The notes beneath the pieces are model-generated. The model was not told the origin of the DNA. It made no database searches and saw only the letters and a list, made by a program, of their open reading frames with translations. A stretch of 64,000 nucleotides of DNA from Dictyophora rubrovolvata. Taxonomy: Eukaryota > Basidiomycota > Agaricomycetes > Phallales > Phallaceae. Below are positions 11,362-24,519 of this stretch, in pieces. Made by a program: the position numbers and the translations under genes. How positions within the stretch are numbered: the stretch's first letter is position 1; each line of letters opens with the position of its first letter. The stretch spans positions 2,790,001 to 2,854,000 of the forward strand of contig CP114117.1 of the NCBI GenBank assembly GCA_029959195.1, in the 5' to 3' direction.

Positions 11362-14300
11362 TTTGAGCGATCCAAGAAGTGAGCCTGAGGGGTAGTAGGC
11401 ACCTACTCTCCGACGGTTTTGCTTTTTATAGCGGTATGTCACGGGAATCAAAATCTATACATGAACGGGCAACACGCTTCCGTGGGTGGATTAATTTATC
11501 ATTGGACGGCAAAAGAGAGGATGTTGAAAACAACACGGACCGTCAAAGATCAATGAAAGAATTGAGATGAAATGGGGCTCGCGCCAAACGGGGCATGATG
11601 TTATGGGGTGATGCAGACTCGTGGAAATCGTCAAACAAGGAACTTGTTATGTAAAAGAAAAAATGAGTAAGAAGCTCGAGTTAAATAAATTCAAATCGAG
11701 ATTTGCAGCATGCGACACTGCGCGAGGCTTGCTATTTAGGCGGCTCCAGCGCACCGTCACGCAGACCGGCGTCGTCTCGCCCGGCCTTCTGACCAGAACT
11801 TGTCCGAATTGAGAGCTTCCTTCTATGAGAAAAAGATTGTCATTGTTAAAATGAAACTTTCCAAACCTACAAAGAAGTCTTAGTTAATAAGAAGATCATG
11901 CGATAATTGCTTCGAAGAATCGGCAGTTGCGACCAATTGGCAATCAACGTCACACATGTGTCACATACACGTGGAATTTGTCGTACAAACTGCGACGAAG
12001 ACGGAGCTCGAGTCTGAAGAAACGAACAAAACGGCCACCTGCAAACCCTGATTAAATTCTAACACAATTTTTTTTTGCCGATTATATCGTCATCAAGCTA
12101 GCTCTCTCAATGACTAGTGGCTTAAAATGATCTCCCGGAAATGGCCAGATGAAACCTTTTTACATGTTGAACAAAAATTCTCGCTTGAACCCCTAAGCTG
12201 AACGACTTTCAGGCCACATTATGTCGTATAGGTGATATGACAAACTTGGGCTGGCCATTAAATTTTGGCCAACAGATGCGCTGTATTTGCCTTTTTTCCT
12301 TTTGAATTAGGCCGATTAGCGCTTCTCACGTCAAGATTTTCTTCGAAAACCTTGTTTATTTATGTAGCGCATCTCTATTGCTGTTCAAATTCACCTCAAT
12401 ACATATAGAACGGCTAACGGCGCTGAATGTGTTTTTGACACAAATCAAACCCCGCCGATAGATCTTTCCCTGCAGCTTTAAGAGTATACCTCATTGTGCT
12501 TTTCACCCATATCTCGATTAGCTCATGAACTTTCTAGTGTCTTCGGTCTCTTCGCGCTCCCAAAATTTGTACAGGCCGCTGTTCAAGATCATCGTCATTG
12601 AAATAGAACATGCATGGTCCCCTGCTATCATGATTGGCTTCAACGAAGTTCGCTTTTTGCAAAAGCCTGGCATCGTGTCCAAATAGTAACTATAATTCTT
12701 GAAAAAAAGGAAAGGAAGAAAGAAAGCGCCCAATCTAGAAACTCTGGTTCTGAATTACATTGTTATTAGATCTGTACCGACTTTTTTAGCTCGCGTATCT
12801 GACTCTCCTACTCTCCTACTATCGCAACGACACTAGCCGCTGATTCACCGTAACCACAACATGTAGATCGATATTCGGGAGTTATATTTGCAAAAAATTA
12901 CTTGTCAATAATAACTCGATGCACATTCGACAGTCTTCGGTTTCTAAGAAAAGGTGAGTATCATACTGCCTCATACGTAATTTCACAAGCGATGAAACAA
13001 TCTTATAAACCATCATAGCCAAAGATATACTTCAAATCTCCAATATTTTTGGTTTATCATGTGATCAATAGAGACTCCTATAATTATTATACCCGGTTCA
13101 ACTATGAACGCACCCCATTGACGTCAAAGAACCGATCGTAAAGGCCAAGTGTTGCTACATTATTAGTGGTAAGCCAAAACTACCGTGTTCCGCCTTATTT
13201 GATTCCTCGTCTACGTCAATTAGGGGCTGAAATACCAAACCTTTACGTCCCACAACCGATCGCAGTAACATCGATTTCCAACTATATTATAAACTTTTCC
13301 CGCCTTTTACCACCCACCCCTAAATGTGTAGATTCAACTTGTATGTGAAAAATGGGTTCACAGTATCGACCCTTGCTGATAGGGGCATCAGCCATCTTGG
13401 ATCGAGGACGACTCAGTTTGATTCACCCACAACGGTATGGATACGATCCTAGTCACATACTTGAATATATTTGAGGGCGAATTGTTTTCCTAACTATTTG
13501 TCACGTCTCTAAAGGATTTCTTGTCGAAAGGTCACAATTTGGGACAATCACTAGCCCATCTTGAATTATCTTCTATCAAAGGTTGAAGCGCAAGCATTGT
13601 ATACCCAGCTTATTATATATTTTAAAGGTACATTCAATAAGCCGTAACCTAAAGGCTTGCTCCCCTATCAGGACTAATCCTGGCCTACGGATACGACAGC
13701 CGACTCGGTGAATTACAGGCTACGCGTTCTGAATCAGCTCCAATGGACATGTGTAGCTGGTGAACATGGCACAAAAACTGAGGACAATGGCGTTGAGAAG
13801 TTGAGAAGGCCATCCCTACAAGATCGATGTTTCAGATCTTACGCACACCCACAACGCTCAAAGCTGTGTCAACCGTTGTTCTCTTCCGGCGTGGCCCACG
13901 CCGCCCTGCCGTTTTTTTTGATTTGATTAGCTCGCAAATCTGATTCTGGCTAAATTAATATCGTTCGTTGAAAGTTCCAAAAAAATTTGCGATTGAATGA
14001 GAAGACAGGCCACGATATTGATAATATAACCAGATTTGGAGACATCCGGTGCCAAGTTCAACGTTCAATACTGACGTAGATTAGACTCTTTGATTCGTCC
14101 CCTTCGTATTCACGCTGTCCCAAGCCGGAAACTTGACGGGAGTGGCGCGCTTGTCCTACCCCAAATCATAGATAAAACCGTCTGTAGGCTTACCATTGTT
14201 CGATCCGAGAATGCAGGAGGATTTGTATTTACAAAATTCCATGTTCAGCAACGGATTACAACTTAGACAGAGCACAAGCTTTAAGGCATGTTCGGGCTTT

Positions 14301-14891
14301 CTTATGCTGCAAATTGTTACGTATAAGTATGTTCCGAATGGACATTCTGCAACAGGCAATTATAGTCGAACAGCGAATCAAACGCTGATCCCTACTTTTT
14401 AATATATGTCTAAAGGTAAGGCTTACAAGCGTGATTCATATTCCGGTTCCCGATCCCCAAGAGGTTTCATCTCATCAATTATATGCGGTTTCGTGCCAAA
14501 GTGCGAAAAGAACTCTCGATATAATTCAAGCAATATCAGTATGGTAAAAATACAGTGTGATAAGATACTGTTCAAATGTTCTTCACTAACAAATCCCTTC
14601 ATTGAAGTTTATGAGGAACTGTTGCTGCGGAAGGGCAGCGCCCTTTTTTTTGAGTCATCGAGCCTGCAAACATGCCCAACACGGAAGCTAACCTCATGGC
14701 ACAGGTATAACTTCACCAACACGCAACAAATAATGAGAACCTTGAGGCTATGCCCGATATTTTTGCCTCCGTCCATATAATCATAGAAAAACGTTGGTTT
14801 GCCCTAGACCTCACTGGCCTCCGTTGACCCTTCTGCTGACAGGCTCAGCTTGCTTCCACATTCCCTACCGACAAGCTAACCGCCTCGAATT
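11362..14891. other. 3.5 kb intergenic stretch, no supportable gene
   Basis: No frame of convincing length or motif. A perfect CRE-like palindrome TGACGTCA lies near 13119-13126. A short in-frame bit around 13673-13700 reads ILAYGYDSRL, reminiscent of alpha/beta-hydrolase relics, but it is interrupted and too short to call. Two open frames at 14196-14402 and 14406-14780 (plus) look random. Confidence 0.5.
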
Positions 14892-16144
14892 ATGCCGATT
14901 TCTCGAAGTGCAGCGAAACGACGAGTCGATAAGGCAACGAAATCTCTCACGGGGTTGAGATGTCTTATCGAAAATACGGAAGAACACAACCAGGTTCAAT
15001 ATGTCCATTGTCTACCTCTTGCGACACATCCGTCAGTCGTGAGTTGATAATAATAGAACACAATGTTATTTTATTCTTATTATTTTATTCAAAGCTGGAG
15101 TTTCTTGAATATCATTGGAATTTGGAGCGCGGAACATTGAACGTTGATTCACGCCAGAATACTATTCGTCGTAAGTTTAGATAATAAGACCCGTGATTGA
15201 TTCGTCGCCGACAGTCGATTGGCCTAGTTGGACCCAAATTTCAATATCTATTCGAAAACAAGTTATTCTTTCTGCTTCCCGAACATCATATCATCGACTT
15301 GTACTACGAGGCAGCAACGGCTCGCTTGCCTCCTGCTCAACGCAGAGCATCGTTTCCCAAATTACAAGTGAGTCTTTTCCCCTCCGGATCGAACAACACA
15401 TTAAGTTGATTGGTACAGGAACCCTCATATCGATATAGACTTATTGCCCACCCTTATATGAAACGAGTCCCTATACACTGTCAACGAAACAATCCTGACG
15501 ACGACGGCTCGGCTTTGAAAGCTACAGATTTCACCTTTTATGCTTACCCATACGAGAATTTCCCAGTTATCATCTCGCACGTTCATCCTCGATACGTCAT
15601 TTACAATGCTGGTCAAAAGATTAGCCGAAACTGTCGGACCTATTTGGAAGAATATCCTTCGCTTGCATTGGATATTCTGGGTGTGAAAGATACCTATGAA
15701 GCATGGACTAGTGCGCCGAAATATAACGACCCTTTCTTCGAAACTGCGGTAGCTCCTCAAGATGTTGACATAGATAGCGACAGCAATGCCACGAGGAAGA
15801 GAAGGGCTAGAGGCAAGGCGCAAAAGCAGAATGTTCAAACGGCGGGCCGTCAATCCAAAAGGATCAAGGAACAGCGTGGAGTGAAACCATTACAGCTGGA
15901 GCTCAGCGAAGTCAAGTCCCCGTTCACGGGCACAAACAGGCAAGAGGAGCGAATCGGAAGCCCGAGTGAAAATTGGCTTGACGAGCAAACGCTCAAAGAG
16001 TTAGATGAAGGCAGGACGGTGGAAAAGAATTGGGACACGCGTATGGCAAAGATATCAAGATGGGTTGATGACGTTATGAGTCATTGTCAGGCATTCCAAG
16101 TGTTGCAGTTGCCGGAAAACGGCGTGCAGGGGGCTCAAGCCTGA
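14892..16144 (+). CDS. HNH-endonuclease-like fungal protein
   Basis: Four exons: 14892-15038, 15095-15170, 15228-15367 and 15419-16144, giving 362 residues. The first three exons resemble the fungal HNH-like family: a VHCLPLATH block, then LEFLEYHWN, then LNVDSRQNTIRL followed by FQYLFENKLFFLLPEHHI. The usual catalytic pair of an HNH nuclease is not obvious, so activity is doubtful. The rest is a conserved-looking segment (YPYENFPVIISHVHPRYVIYN) and a basic region (RKRRARGKAQ) that could be a nuclear localisation signal. Frame and splice sites agree throughout once the third exon is entered at the GGCCTAG acceptor. The Crb2-like gene follows on the same strand about 600 bp downstream. Confidence 0.75.
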
Positions 16145-16751
16145 TCTCATTCAGATATGTTGATCACTTCTTTGGGTTGGAGCTATTCCAGTACATATAT
16201 GGCCCTTATTAGGCGCACATATGACTAGGGGAATTGTTTAAATTGTGGAATATGACGAATATACATTTACATACATACGTATTCGAGATTGCCATTCTCG
16301 AATAAGAGAGTAGCACATTTAGGAGTAAACTTAAAAGAATGTGAATTCGTGCAAAAAAAAGTGGGTACTTTCGTAAATGCCTTGCAAAGATGGACGTTCG
16401 ATAATTTTGGATAAACCTTTTCATGGACGAGGTCCATCACATTACGCGTTGAATTGAACAGCGGGAGCAAATTTAGTCAGCGTAACCAATGTCCACCGCA
16501 ATCTCTTGTCTCTTTCCGCACATGCTGGTTCTCTTTGAATTCTTTTTCGGCTTAAAGTCTCGACAGTTGAAAAATTAAGTGAAGGATCTCTTGCTCACTC
16601 TTCTTGGTTAATTTGGCTTGTCTGATCAAATGAGGTGCGGTTTTCATCTCGACGACGCGGCTGAGCTGAATTCAGCACGTTTTCTGAGTGCTCTTCTGAT
16701 TGTTCTTTTTTTAGTGACGAATCTCAGTCAGAGCGCATATGGAGATATGCT

Positions 16752-19700
16752 ATGCAAACCGAGGATGTAGCTTTGGACCTGCCGAGCAAGTCTACTGACG
16801 CTGCAGCTGACACCAAAAAGGACGACAACTCGAACGTCTCAGCCGATTTCTCCAACAGCTTTCGACCGACTGTGCCAGTATTTCAGCTCCACGGTCTTGC
16901 AGAGAGTCAATCGCAAACGTTGGATGCGTTGGATGTGTCAGAAGTTCTGTCTGAACGGGGTCCCGAAGACCAAGAGCAAATTGGCCCTGTTTCAGTTATC
17001 AGTTATCATTCAAATCGGTCAGAACGACATGCAACATCCCCTCGAGGGACAATGGAGTCGACAACTCTTGCTCCCGAACAGCCACCATCGGAAAACCAAG
17101 GCCCAGCCAGGCTCCCTGCTTTAGAAAATGGTCATGTGACCGGCGCGTCGCCGCCTCGTGGCGGGAGTCCTATTGTCGGACGTGTTACTGATGTGGAGAC
17201 AAAGGCAGTACCGATTGGTGATCAGGAGCGAAGAAAGGAGGGCGGTCATAATCAACGTTTATTACAAAGAAATAAAGCTTCGTCGTTCCATGTCCGGCCA
17301 CAGGAACCCTCTTTGTTGCCTCCATTAAAGAGGATAAATACCATGCCACCGCATTTGAATCGTTACGCACCCAGGGATATCGAGCCGTCTTCTCAAGACT
17401 CCTTTGCTGGTTCGCCACCACGTCAGGACCTGAACGCATTCATCCGAAACTCAAGAGTTTTCAATAATATCGTCATCCGTCCTGGTTTGGCCGGTCAACC
17501 TAGCGAGGTATTCGAGCTTCCGTTGACCGAATCATCAGAAATGGCTCCACCGCCACAAAATCGTAAAGCGACAACGACAGCAGCGGCAACGAAAGAAAAA
17601 AACCCCGAAGAGCACAAAGACGAGGAAACTCCGTCGCAACTTATCCAGGCGGCATTAGAACACGGGCTAATTCAACGATCGCCGTCTCCCGCCTCTGCGT
17701 CGCTTCCAATAGTTCTAGCCAAAGATACTCAGTCCGATCATCACCAGAGCGAAGATGACGGGAATGAAAGCAAGTTTGCCAGCGGAGATGACATAGAGGT
17801 CCAATCAGACGTACAGTCCGAGTCACAAACTGTAGATCATTCTCCCGCGCCTTCCTCGTCCTCTTTTATTCTTCCTAAAGTACCGGCCATGAATGACGAC
17901 GGGTCTCCGCAACCCACCCAGGTTATATCTCAAGATATCTCTTCAGACATGATCATCATCAGTCAGCACGGTATAGTGCTAGGTTCTGTGGTGGAAGAGT
18001 CAGGAGCCTCCTCAATTCCCGTACCGGAGTATCGAAAGCTCGAGTTCCTTCAGCACTATAGGAACAGGTCTGAAATTGTTCCTGCTACGCCGATTTCAAC
18101 TGTGCCTGCCAGTGGGGCAGGTATTCCAATGGCTCAACACTCGACTGCAAAAAATGACAACGTTCGCGCCGGCCACAGGTAGTTTTTTCAATTTTTTCTT
18201 CGTGTAAACGGCTGACGATATTTGGATAGACAACCAACTAAAGGCAAGGGTAAAGAGAGAGCCGAGGACGTTGATATGGTTCCCATACAGCAAGATAGGT
18301 TAGAAATAGTTTCAATAACTAGCCAATCTTTTCTGACACCCGTCCCCTAGGAGCAAATTGGTCACAAAACCAGAAGTTGCACCACCATCTGCGTCAACTA
18401 AACCAGGCCAGAGTTCTAAAACTGCCAAGCTTCCTGAAACCATTCTCCCGACCGCAGAAATTGTCCCAGATTCTCAAGAAGGAAGCAACTCTGGCACATC
18501 TCAAGAAAGCGCTGCTAAGTCCCAACCTGCCAAAGCAAGCACCGGCGAAGTAGTTCCCGATTCTCAAGAGGAGGAGCAAAGACTACAGCTGCATCGAGCT
18601 CAAATTCCACCCTCATCTCCTTCCATCCCCCTTGCACAACAATATGCTGCTAAATCCACACCGTCGTCTTCGTCCTCCGTTCCTTTGATTCAGATGACTA
18701 ATCGGATGGAACCGTCTGGGTTCCCTACTCCAACGCCTGCTGCTGTCAAATCACCTCTTCGCAAAGGCTTGCTTCCCGGGGGTGTCACGCATACTCGAGG
18801 TCGGGGTCGTCCTAGCACGAAGGGTAAGGAACCCGCCAAAGCGGAGCCTAACAAAGATGCCGAGGTGGATGATGACGAAAACCAGAGTTCCGACGGGGAG
18901 AACAATGTTATGGAAGTGGACGAGGAAAAGGCATTCGAGATACAGACAGCACGGCAAGAACCCTCAACCAGTAAAAGAACAAGACGACCCACCTCAAAAG
19001 CAAAAGTACGAGCCCAAGAGAAACGAATAACTAGACAAAGACAGCGTCGTAAAAGTCCTGTCAGGAAAGTGGCGTCGCGTAAGCGTAAGAGCGAGCCCAA
19101 GCTAGAGCAGCAACCCGGTGAACTACCTCCTTTAAAGCGCCATCGAAGCAGCGTTACGACTCCTGGCCCTTTACTTGGCGCAACAGAACTGACTAAACGT
19201 GTCCTCGCCCGACGTCAAGACGATGATGGGTACTTCCATAGCGGCACAGTTCATCTGGAATTCACTTTTGCAGATCCATTGCCTACGTCATTCGTCGTCG
19301 AATTCGATGATGGATTTGAAGAGCCGATTGATCTTGTCGATATTAGGTCCTTTCAACTAGAGCCTGAGGATCTGATCGAGGTAACCAAGTCCAGGAAGAA
19401 CGACCGTCAGTACTGTCGTGCTACCGTTTTGGATACAGACCATTGGCAGGATGACGAAATTGCTCAGGTTCATGACGTCGAGGGTGGACCAGACGGAGAT
19501 GACTATGACGTGAATGGTCAGGAGATAAGGGTTAGCGAAGAACAGATACGGTTGCAATGGAACGAAAGGTGTATCAACCTTCGGACTCTTTGTAAAGACA
19601 AGGAGTTTGACCTACCGCGGCGCAACAAGCACCTGACTGGGTATGCTTTCATCGTCACGCTTCCGGATCTCCCGAAGTGTAAACGTTCGCTTCAGCGCGT

Positions 19701-20495
19701 TATCGAGTTATCTGGTGGAGTAATCTGTGAATGGCATTCAATTGTCTCTCTTTCTGGGACATCGGAGGTGGACGGGAACCGTGTCGTCGGAAAATCGGCT
19801 GATGTACGCCTTCTGAAGAATAAGACGAAAATTAAGAATTTGTTTTGTATTGCCGATGAACCTCGGACGACGCCCAAGTTTCTGATTGCTCTTGCGCTTG
19901 GTGTTCCATGTCTTTCTGTTGACTGGGTCCTGATGAAAGTGACTGTGCGTTCAGTCTTTCTCCGATGAGCTTGTGCAACGTACTGACTTTGATGGCAAGG
20001 ATTCGAGTGTCAAATTCGACTGGCAAGCCTACATTCTTCCGGCTGGGACGAACCCCGTAACGCGGTTGGCCGCTTCCCAAAACTTTGAGAGGATGTGGTG
20101 GCACGATACCCAAAATTATATCAAACTCGTGTCCGAGCCGCCGGTACTCAAACCCTTCGCCGGGAAGTCATTTTTATGTATTGGTCCTTCCTTTATTCTG
20201 AAGGTATGTTCCAATTATATTTAGATGAGTGGAAGAATTTCTCATGCGCTTTATGCGCTAGTCCAAAGAGTTTGGAACATATCCCAAAGTTTTGTTAGCA
20301 ATGGGCGCGTCGACAGTTCAGGTTGTTACGGATCTCAAGTATCTTAACACGAAGGGTCAAGTCGATTTCGATTACACGGTCGTCGATGATGATGCGGAAC
20401 TTGTGTCGTACAATGGTTCTCTAAGTGTGAATATCCTTTGGATCAAAAAATGTCTCATTACCGGTATTGAAGGTCCGGTTCCTTGGCCTGAGTAA
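16752..20495 (+). CDS. Crb2/Rad9/53BP1-type DNA-damage checkpoint mediator (Tudor and tandem BRCT)
   Basis: Five exons: 16752-18178, 18230-18298, 18351-19938, 20000-20203 and 20262-20495, giving 1,173 residues. The N-terminal two thirds is disordered and rich in SQ/TQ sites (for example SSQDS, TQSDHH, TSQES), as expected for ATM/ATR-type kinase targets. A Tudor-like segment lies at about 770-830 (RVLARR...GYFHSGTV...FVVEFDDGFEEPIDLVDIRSF). BRCT1 is at about 918-1030 (LTGYAFIVT...ELSGGVICEW...PKFLIALALGVPCLSVDWVL) and BRCT2 at about 1080-1173. This is the architecture of Crb2/Rad9/53BP1, nuclear adaptors that bind methylated or phosphorylated histones at breaks and activate the checkpoint kinase. 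The fourth intron (19939-19999) ends in AAG but has a TACTGAC branch site; it is the least certain junction. Confidence 0.85.
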
Positions 20496-21787
20496 TTTTG
20501 CGTGTATTGGTATGGTTCATCCTCTCTTGTTTATGTGCCTCGCTGTAGTTTGTAATTCTGCGCTCCTACTCTATCTATTCATCCTTCATTTTGCGCTTTG
20601 CATCTCCACATTCTCATCTATTGTCTCATTATTGCATTACTTTTATAACGTGGCTGTTTTATAATTTATCTATCTCATTATACGTCATAAATAATACCTA
20701 TTGTATGTATATTGTATATCATTTCACTATTGAATCATCGCAGGATATAGTTACCTAAGGCTCCAAATCACGAGCGAGTTCTCTCAATGTTAGCAGGGGC
20801 TACAACAAGCCATCGATTTCAGCTTTGGCCTCTGAAGATGGTGATGAGGCTGGGCGTCGACGTCGAGGATCCACTGGCCTTGCGGTTCTCTCGCTTCGTC
20901 ATATCTACCTTGCTCAAAAAGGCATTCAAATGGCGCATTGTGCAGGAATAGGAGTTTGTCATTTTTGTGGGTGCCAACTGCTAAGCCTCTGCTAAAAAAG
21001 GTAAGAGCCGAAGATTGGAGGTTGAGGCAGGAGCAACGATCTGTATAGAATTATCAGATAATACATTGTATACAAGAGAGAGCTAATGAGCAAACCAGTT
21101 TGCGCTCATCTCCGAGTCGGGCCACTGCAATCTGTTCTCTTCAACCCTAGAATGAGAACGCCTGCAGTACCGGATCGAATTAGATTACGGATATGTATCT
21201 GATTCGCCTCGATGTAATTTACTGTTGTGGAGCATCCTTAGAGATAGTTATGGCAACCGCAAAAAACCCAGATGAATCCTGTGAAGGGGTCCTGACATGA
21301 ATGAGGGTGTAATACGTAGAAAAGAAAAAGAAACCTCTAGTTAATTTCAGAACTTATAACACTTCGAAAGGTGAGATTTTAGAAACAGAGACCCGCCAAT
21401 TGGACTAGGAAGCCTTGGGTTGTAATTAGGTGTAAAACCTCGATGGGACTGAAACATGCGGTTCATTTGAAAAACCTAATAATGTTAATTGTTCACATGT
21501 TCAATATCAGCTCCGATCTGAGCCATAACGAGTGGAGATTTCTATCGAATGCGTTATGGAAGAAGTTAAAACAAGAGATAAGGTTGAGCCGTAATTTCGC
21601 AGATAGGCAAACGACCCAGTTCAAGCGCCCGTCTATAAATTCGTCTGTTTAAATTTCGGATACGCAGTTCAACATCAATGATTTTCAAATTTGAAGCAGC
21701 TTTCCCTGAGTTTTTAAGTCAAACATTTATTGTACCTTTGGAATATACAATACTAATGAGAACCGGATCGTATATGAAATCACTCCA
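20496..21787. other. Intergenic between convergent genes
   Basis: 1.3 kb between the stops of the Crb2-like (plus) and aldolase (minus) genes. I see only A/T-rich 3' flanks and a short random frame (21443-21652). Confidence 0.5.
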
Positions 21788-23075
21788 CTATTGACCCTCG
21801 GCTTTGGCACGGGCGACTAGTTCACTTTCGAATTGCGCGAGATTTGACATTAGGGCTTTAACTTGTTCTTGAGCCGCTGGAGGTGCCGGTGGAAGGGGTC
21901 GTCTAGGAAGTCCACCGTACCCACAGAAAAGTTGCGTTGCATACTGATAAATCAATTCTATCAAACAAGGTCCCGTAACTGGATAAGAGGTGTACTTACC
22001 TTGGTGCTTGGTATTCCATTTTTCAGAACAGCCCATTCCGCGGCGCTTACACGACCTTGCAGTTCTTTTGCTTCCTCCAGTTTACCTTGTTTGAAAAGGC
22101 TGTACAAATACACGATTGTACGAGGGAAGAAGTTTGTGATTCCTGTTATAGAACCGTGGATGCCGACTGCTAGTCCACCACTAGAAGATTGAAAGAATGA
22201 GAATTCAAATTTAAGTGAGAGAGTGAATAGGCTTGGCCTCACATCAGGTAATCAGATGCACCTGCTAGAACGTAGAAATTCTCGTTGGATGTTTGATATA
22301 CATTGCGGGCCATCTTGCCAACGTTGTGGTCTGTCTAAAGACGAGAAAACAATGTTAGTTCTTCGCAAGTGCATGAACTAGATAAGTTTAGCTGCATAGC
22401 ATACCTGTTTAATCCCAACAATGTTGGAATGCTTGGCAAGACGCTGAACCCCGTCGGACGTCACTTCTAAACCAGAAGAAGCACCAGGCCACGAATAAAT
22501 CAAAATTGGGATCGGAGACTGATCTGCAAGCTTTGCAACAACATTGACGTCACTTATACAATTATCCTCCAAGGCCAGATGCTACGAACCTCATTGTAAA
22601 ATGCTTCAAGAGCATCAGCTGTCATGTTCGAGGCGAAGAAGCTGGGAGGAAGGGCAACCGCGTAATCGGCACCGGCCTCAGCAGCATCTTTGGCTAGTGT
22701 AACACATTCTTGAATGCTTTGACCCCCAACGCCTGCCATTATGGTAAAGCTGTTCAGTATCTTGTCTCCGGCCGCCGTCCCATGACGAAGGATTTCGCAA
22801 GTTGCTTTGATCAACTGAGTTCGTTGTTAGGGCCGAATTATACATTCGGGAAAAACATCGACTCGACAAACCTGTTTGCGTTCCTCTCGAGTTATTGCAA
22901 TTTGTTCTCCCGTAGATCCCAAGATAAGAGCACCTTGGATACCAGATCGAGCAAGATAAAGGATATGCCTCTGATTTGCCTCGACATCGATTTCTTGTCC
23001 CGGTGTGTCTTGAAATATTGTGATTGTAGGTGTAAATGTTCCGACTAAAGTTCTTTCGTTAGGACGTCCAGACAT
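21788..23075 (-). CDS. DapA-family (class I pyruvate-type) aldolase
   Basis: Six exons, 327 residues. All hallmarks of the DHDPS/N-acetylneuraminate lyase superfamily are present: a GSTGE substrate loop (GALILGSTGEQIAI), a Tyr in the position of the catalytic YNxP motif (ILIYSWPG), and the Schiff-base Lys in NIVGIKQTDHN. The barrel continues through AVGIHGSITGITNFFP to a helical C terminus. Fungal members include L-threo-3-deoxy-hexulosonate aldolase of D-galacturonate catabolism and hydroxy-oxoglutarate aldolase-like enzymes; the sequence does not decide between them. A cytosolic enzyme is likely, as there is no signal peptide. The start ATG (MSGRPNERTLVGTFTP) lies just before the conserved first strand. 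Confidence 0.9.
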
Positions 23076-23305
23076 TGGTGAGAAAGGCTCGGGGTAAAGC
23101 GAGGCCTGGAGAATGATTAGATGCTTGGTGACGGTGACTTTTATAGCACACGGTGGGCACTGACCAAACACAATCCTTAGATGCTCCCTATATAAATCCC
23201 CCGCGATTCGGTTTGGCATCGAGTCTACAAATTTAAACGCTTCGAACCGGGCCGTGTGTAGAGCTTTGCCTTGAGAGAAAGTGAGACAAGGTTGTGACGT
23301 AACAA

Positions 23306-23345
23306 TCACGTGAAAACGCGTAACGTGCCGTCACGTAGTGACCAA
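23306..23345. promoter_or_regulatory. Cluster of ACGTG sites and an MCB-like ACGCGT
   Basis: Within 40 bp the sequence contains TCACGTGA (an E-box palindrome), AACGCGT (as in the MluI cell-cycle box), AACGTG and TCACGTAGTGA. It lies about 230 bp upstream of the aldolase start. Function is inferred only from motif density. Confidence 0.35.
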
Positions 23346-24487
23346 GTAGCGACTGTTTTTCCTTGGCAAATCAACAAAAGTTCGAGTAAACGTTGGCAAT
23401 TTTTGGATTGGATTCGTTTGAAGCTCAACGACAACTTTGTTCAATCGCATAATGGGCCGGCTTTGTATACCCGCAATGCGCTGATATCGGCTAAAGGTTT
23501 TCTCACATGACCTTCTTATGTAAAATGTCCCACACCCTGAATAAGTGATGCACGTGATGTGATTACGTAAGTAACACTATTTTACGGGCCCCCGTTCGAT
23601 GAGGCAGTGAGCACTTGTACGCGATTTTCCAACGATTTCCCTCGACGCGAATCCATGCCATAGAAGGTTTAGGTTTCGGTCCAAGGTCTCCCTATTTTTT
23701 TTGCTGTGAAGTGCAGGCAATGCATCGTGCCAACGCGTCGGTACTTTTTATCATTGGCAAATTATTGGCCACTAGGAGCTCGAAATATCATTCGCTACTG
23801 CATTTCTTCTAAGAAACCACGTGTTTCTTGGCACGTATTGAAGGAGTTATAGACCCATGTGGCGGGCGCTGTGGCAAACGGTATCGGTATGCTTTTACTT
23901 GCGCACCTATAAAAGGCGGAAGACGTCATACCCGAAAACGTCAATAGAACTTGGATCAAACACCGATGAGTGTAATATGTAGTGAGTCTTCGCTGCCCAC
24001 TCAATGCAGATTTTGTTTTCTTCATCGAGGCGCCCTGGCTTTTCGCTGTTAACATTTCAAACGACGGCCACGCTATAGTTGCTCAATAACGAGTTTTATT
24101 CGACAGCGTATATGCATCACGTTGTGGCATAGCATTTACCGGCTTAGTCGATCAGTCCTAAATTTTGTTCGCGGTCTCCCGACTCGGATAGCGCTTCTAG
24201 CCTCTTACAGTCGCGCTCTGCAGCATTTGGAAACGGTTCCGCCATACTCCGCTTTCACACTGTTTCACATACTTAATTATTAATTATCTCTATTTGTTTC
24301 GAGAAAGCCAAAATTAAGGACGGAATTGCTATTATTTTCCCTATATGAAAAATATCGGACCATCTGGCGCCATCCCTTGTGATATATATCAAATGCAACT
24401 AGATTCCGTAACTTGGGTTCTAACTTGCTCCACTCAGATCATCGTCGGCAAGCAACGAGGCTGCATTCTTCTGTATCCCCCATTCCT

Positions 24488-24519
24488 CTTCTTTTCTTTT
24501 CTTTTCTTTTCTTTTCTTT
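24488..24519 (+). repeat. CTTTT pentanucleotide microsatellite
   Basis: About five to six imperfect tandem CTTTT units in the leader/promoter of the first SGNH gene. Pyrimidine-rich tracts are common near fungal transcription starts. Confidence 0.8.

Noticed and set aside
13673-13920. ILAYGYDSRL-like segment hinting at an alpha/beta-hydrolase relic
   Set aside because: Only ten residues match, followed by stops in the frame; too short to call.
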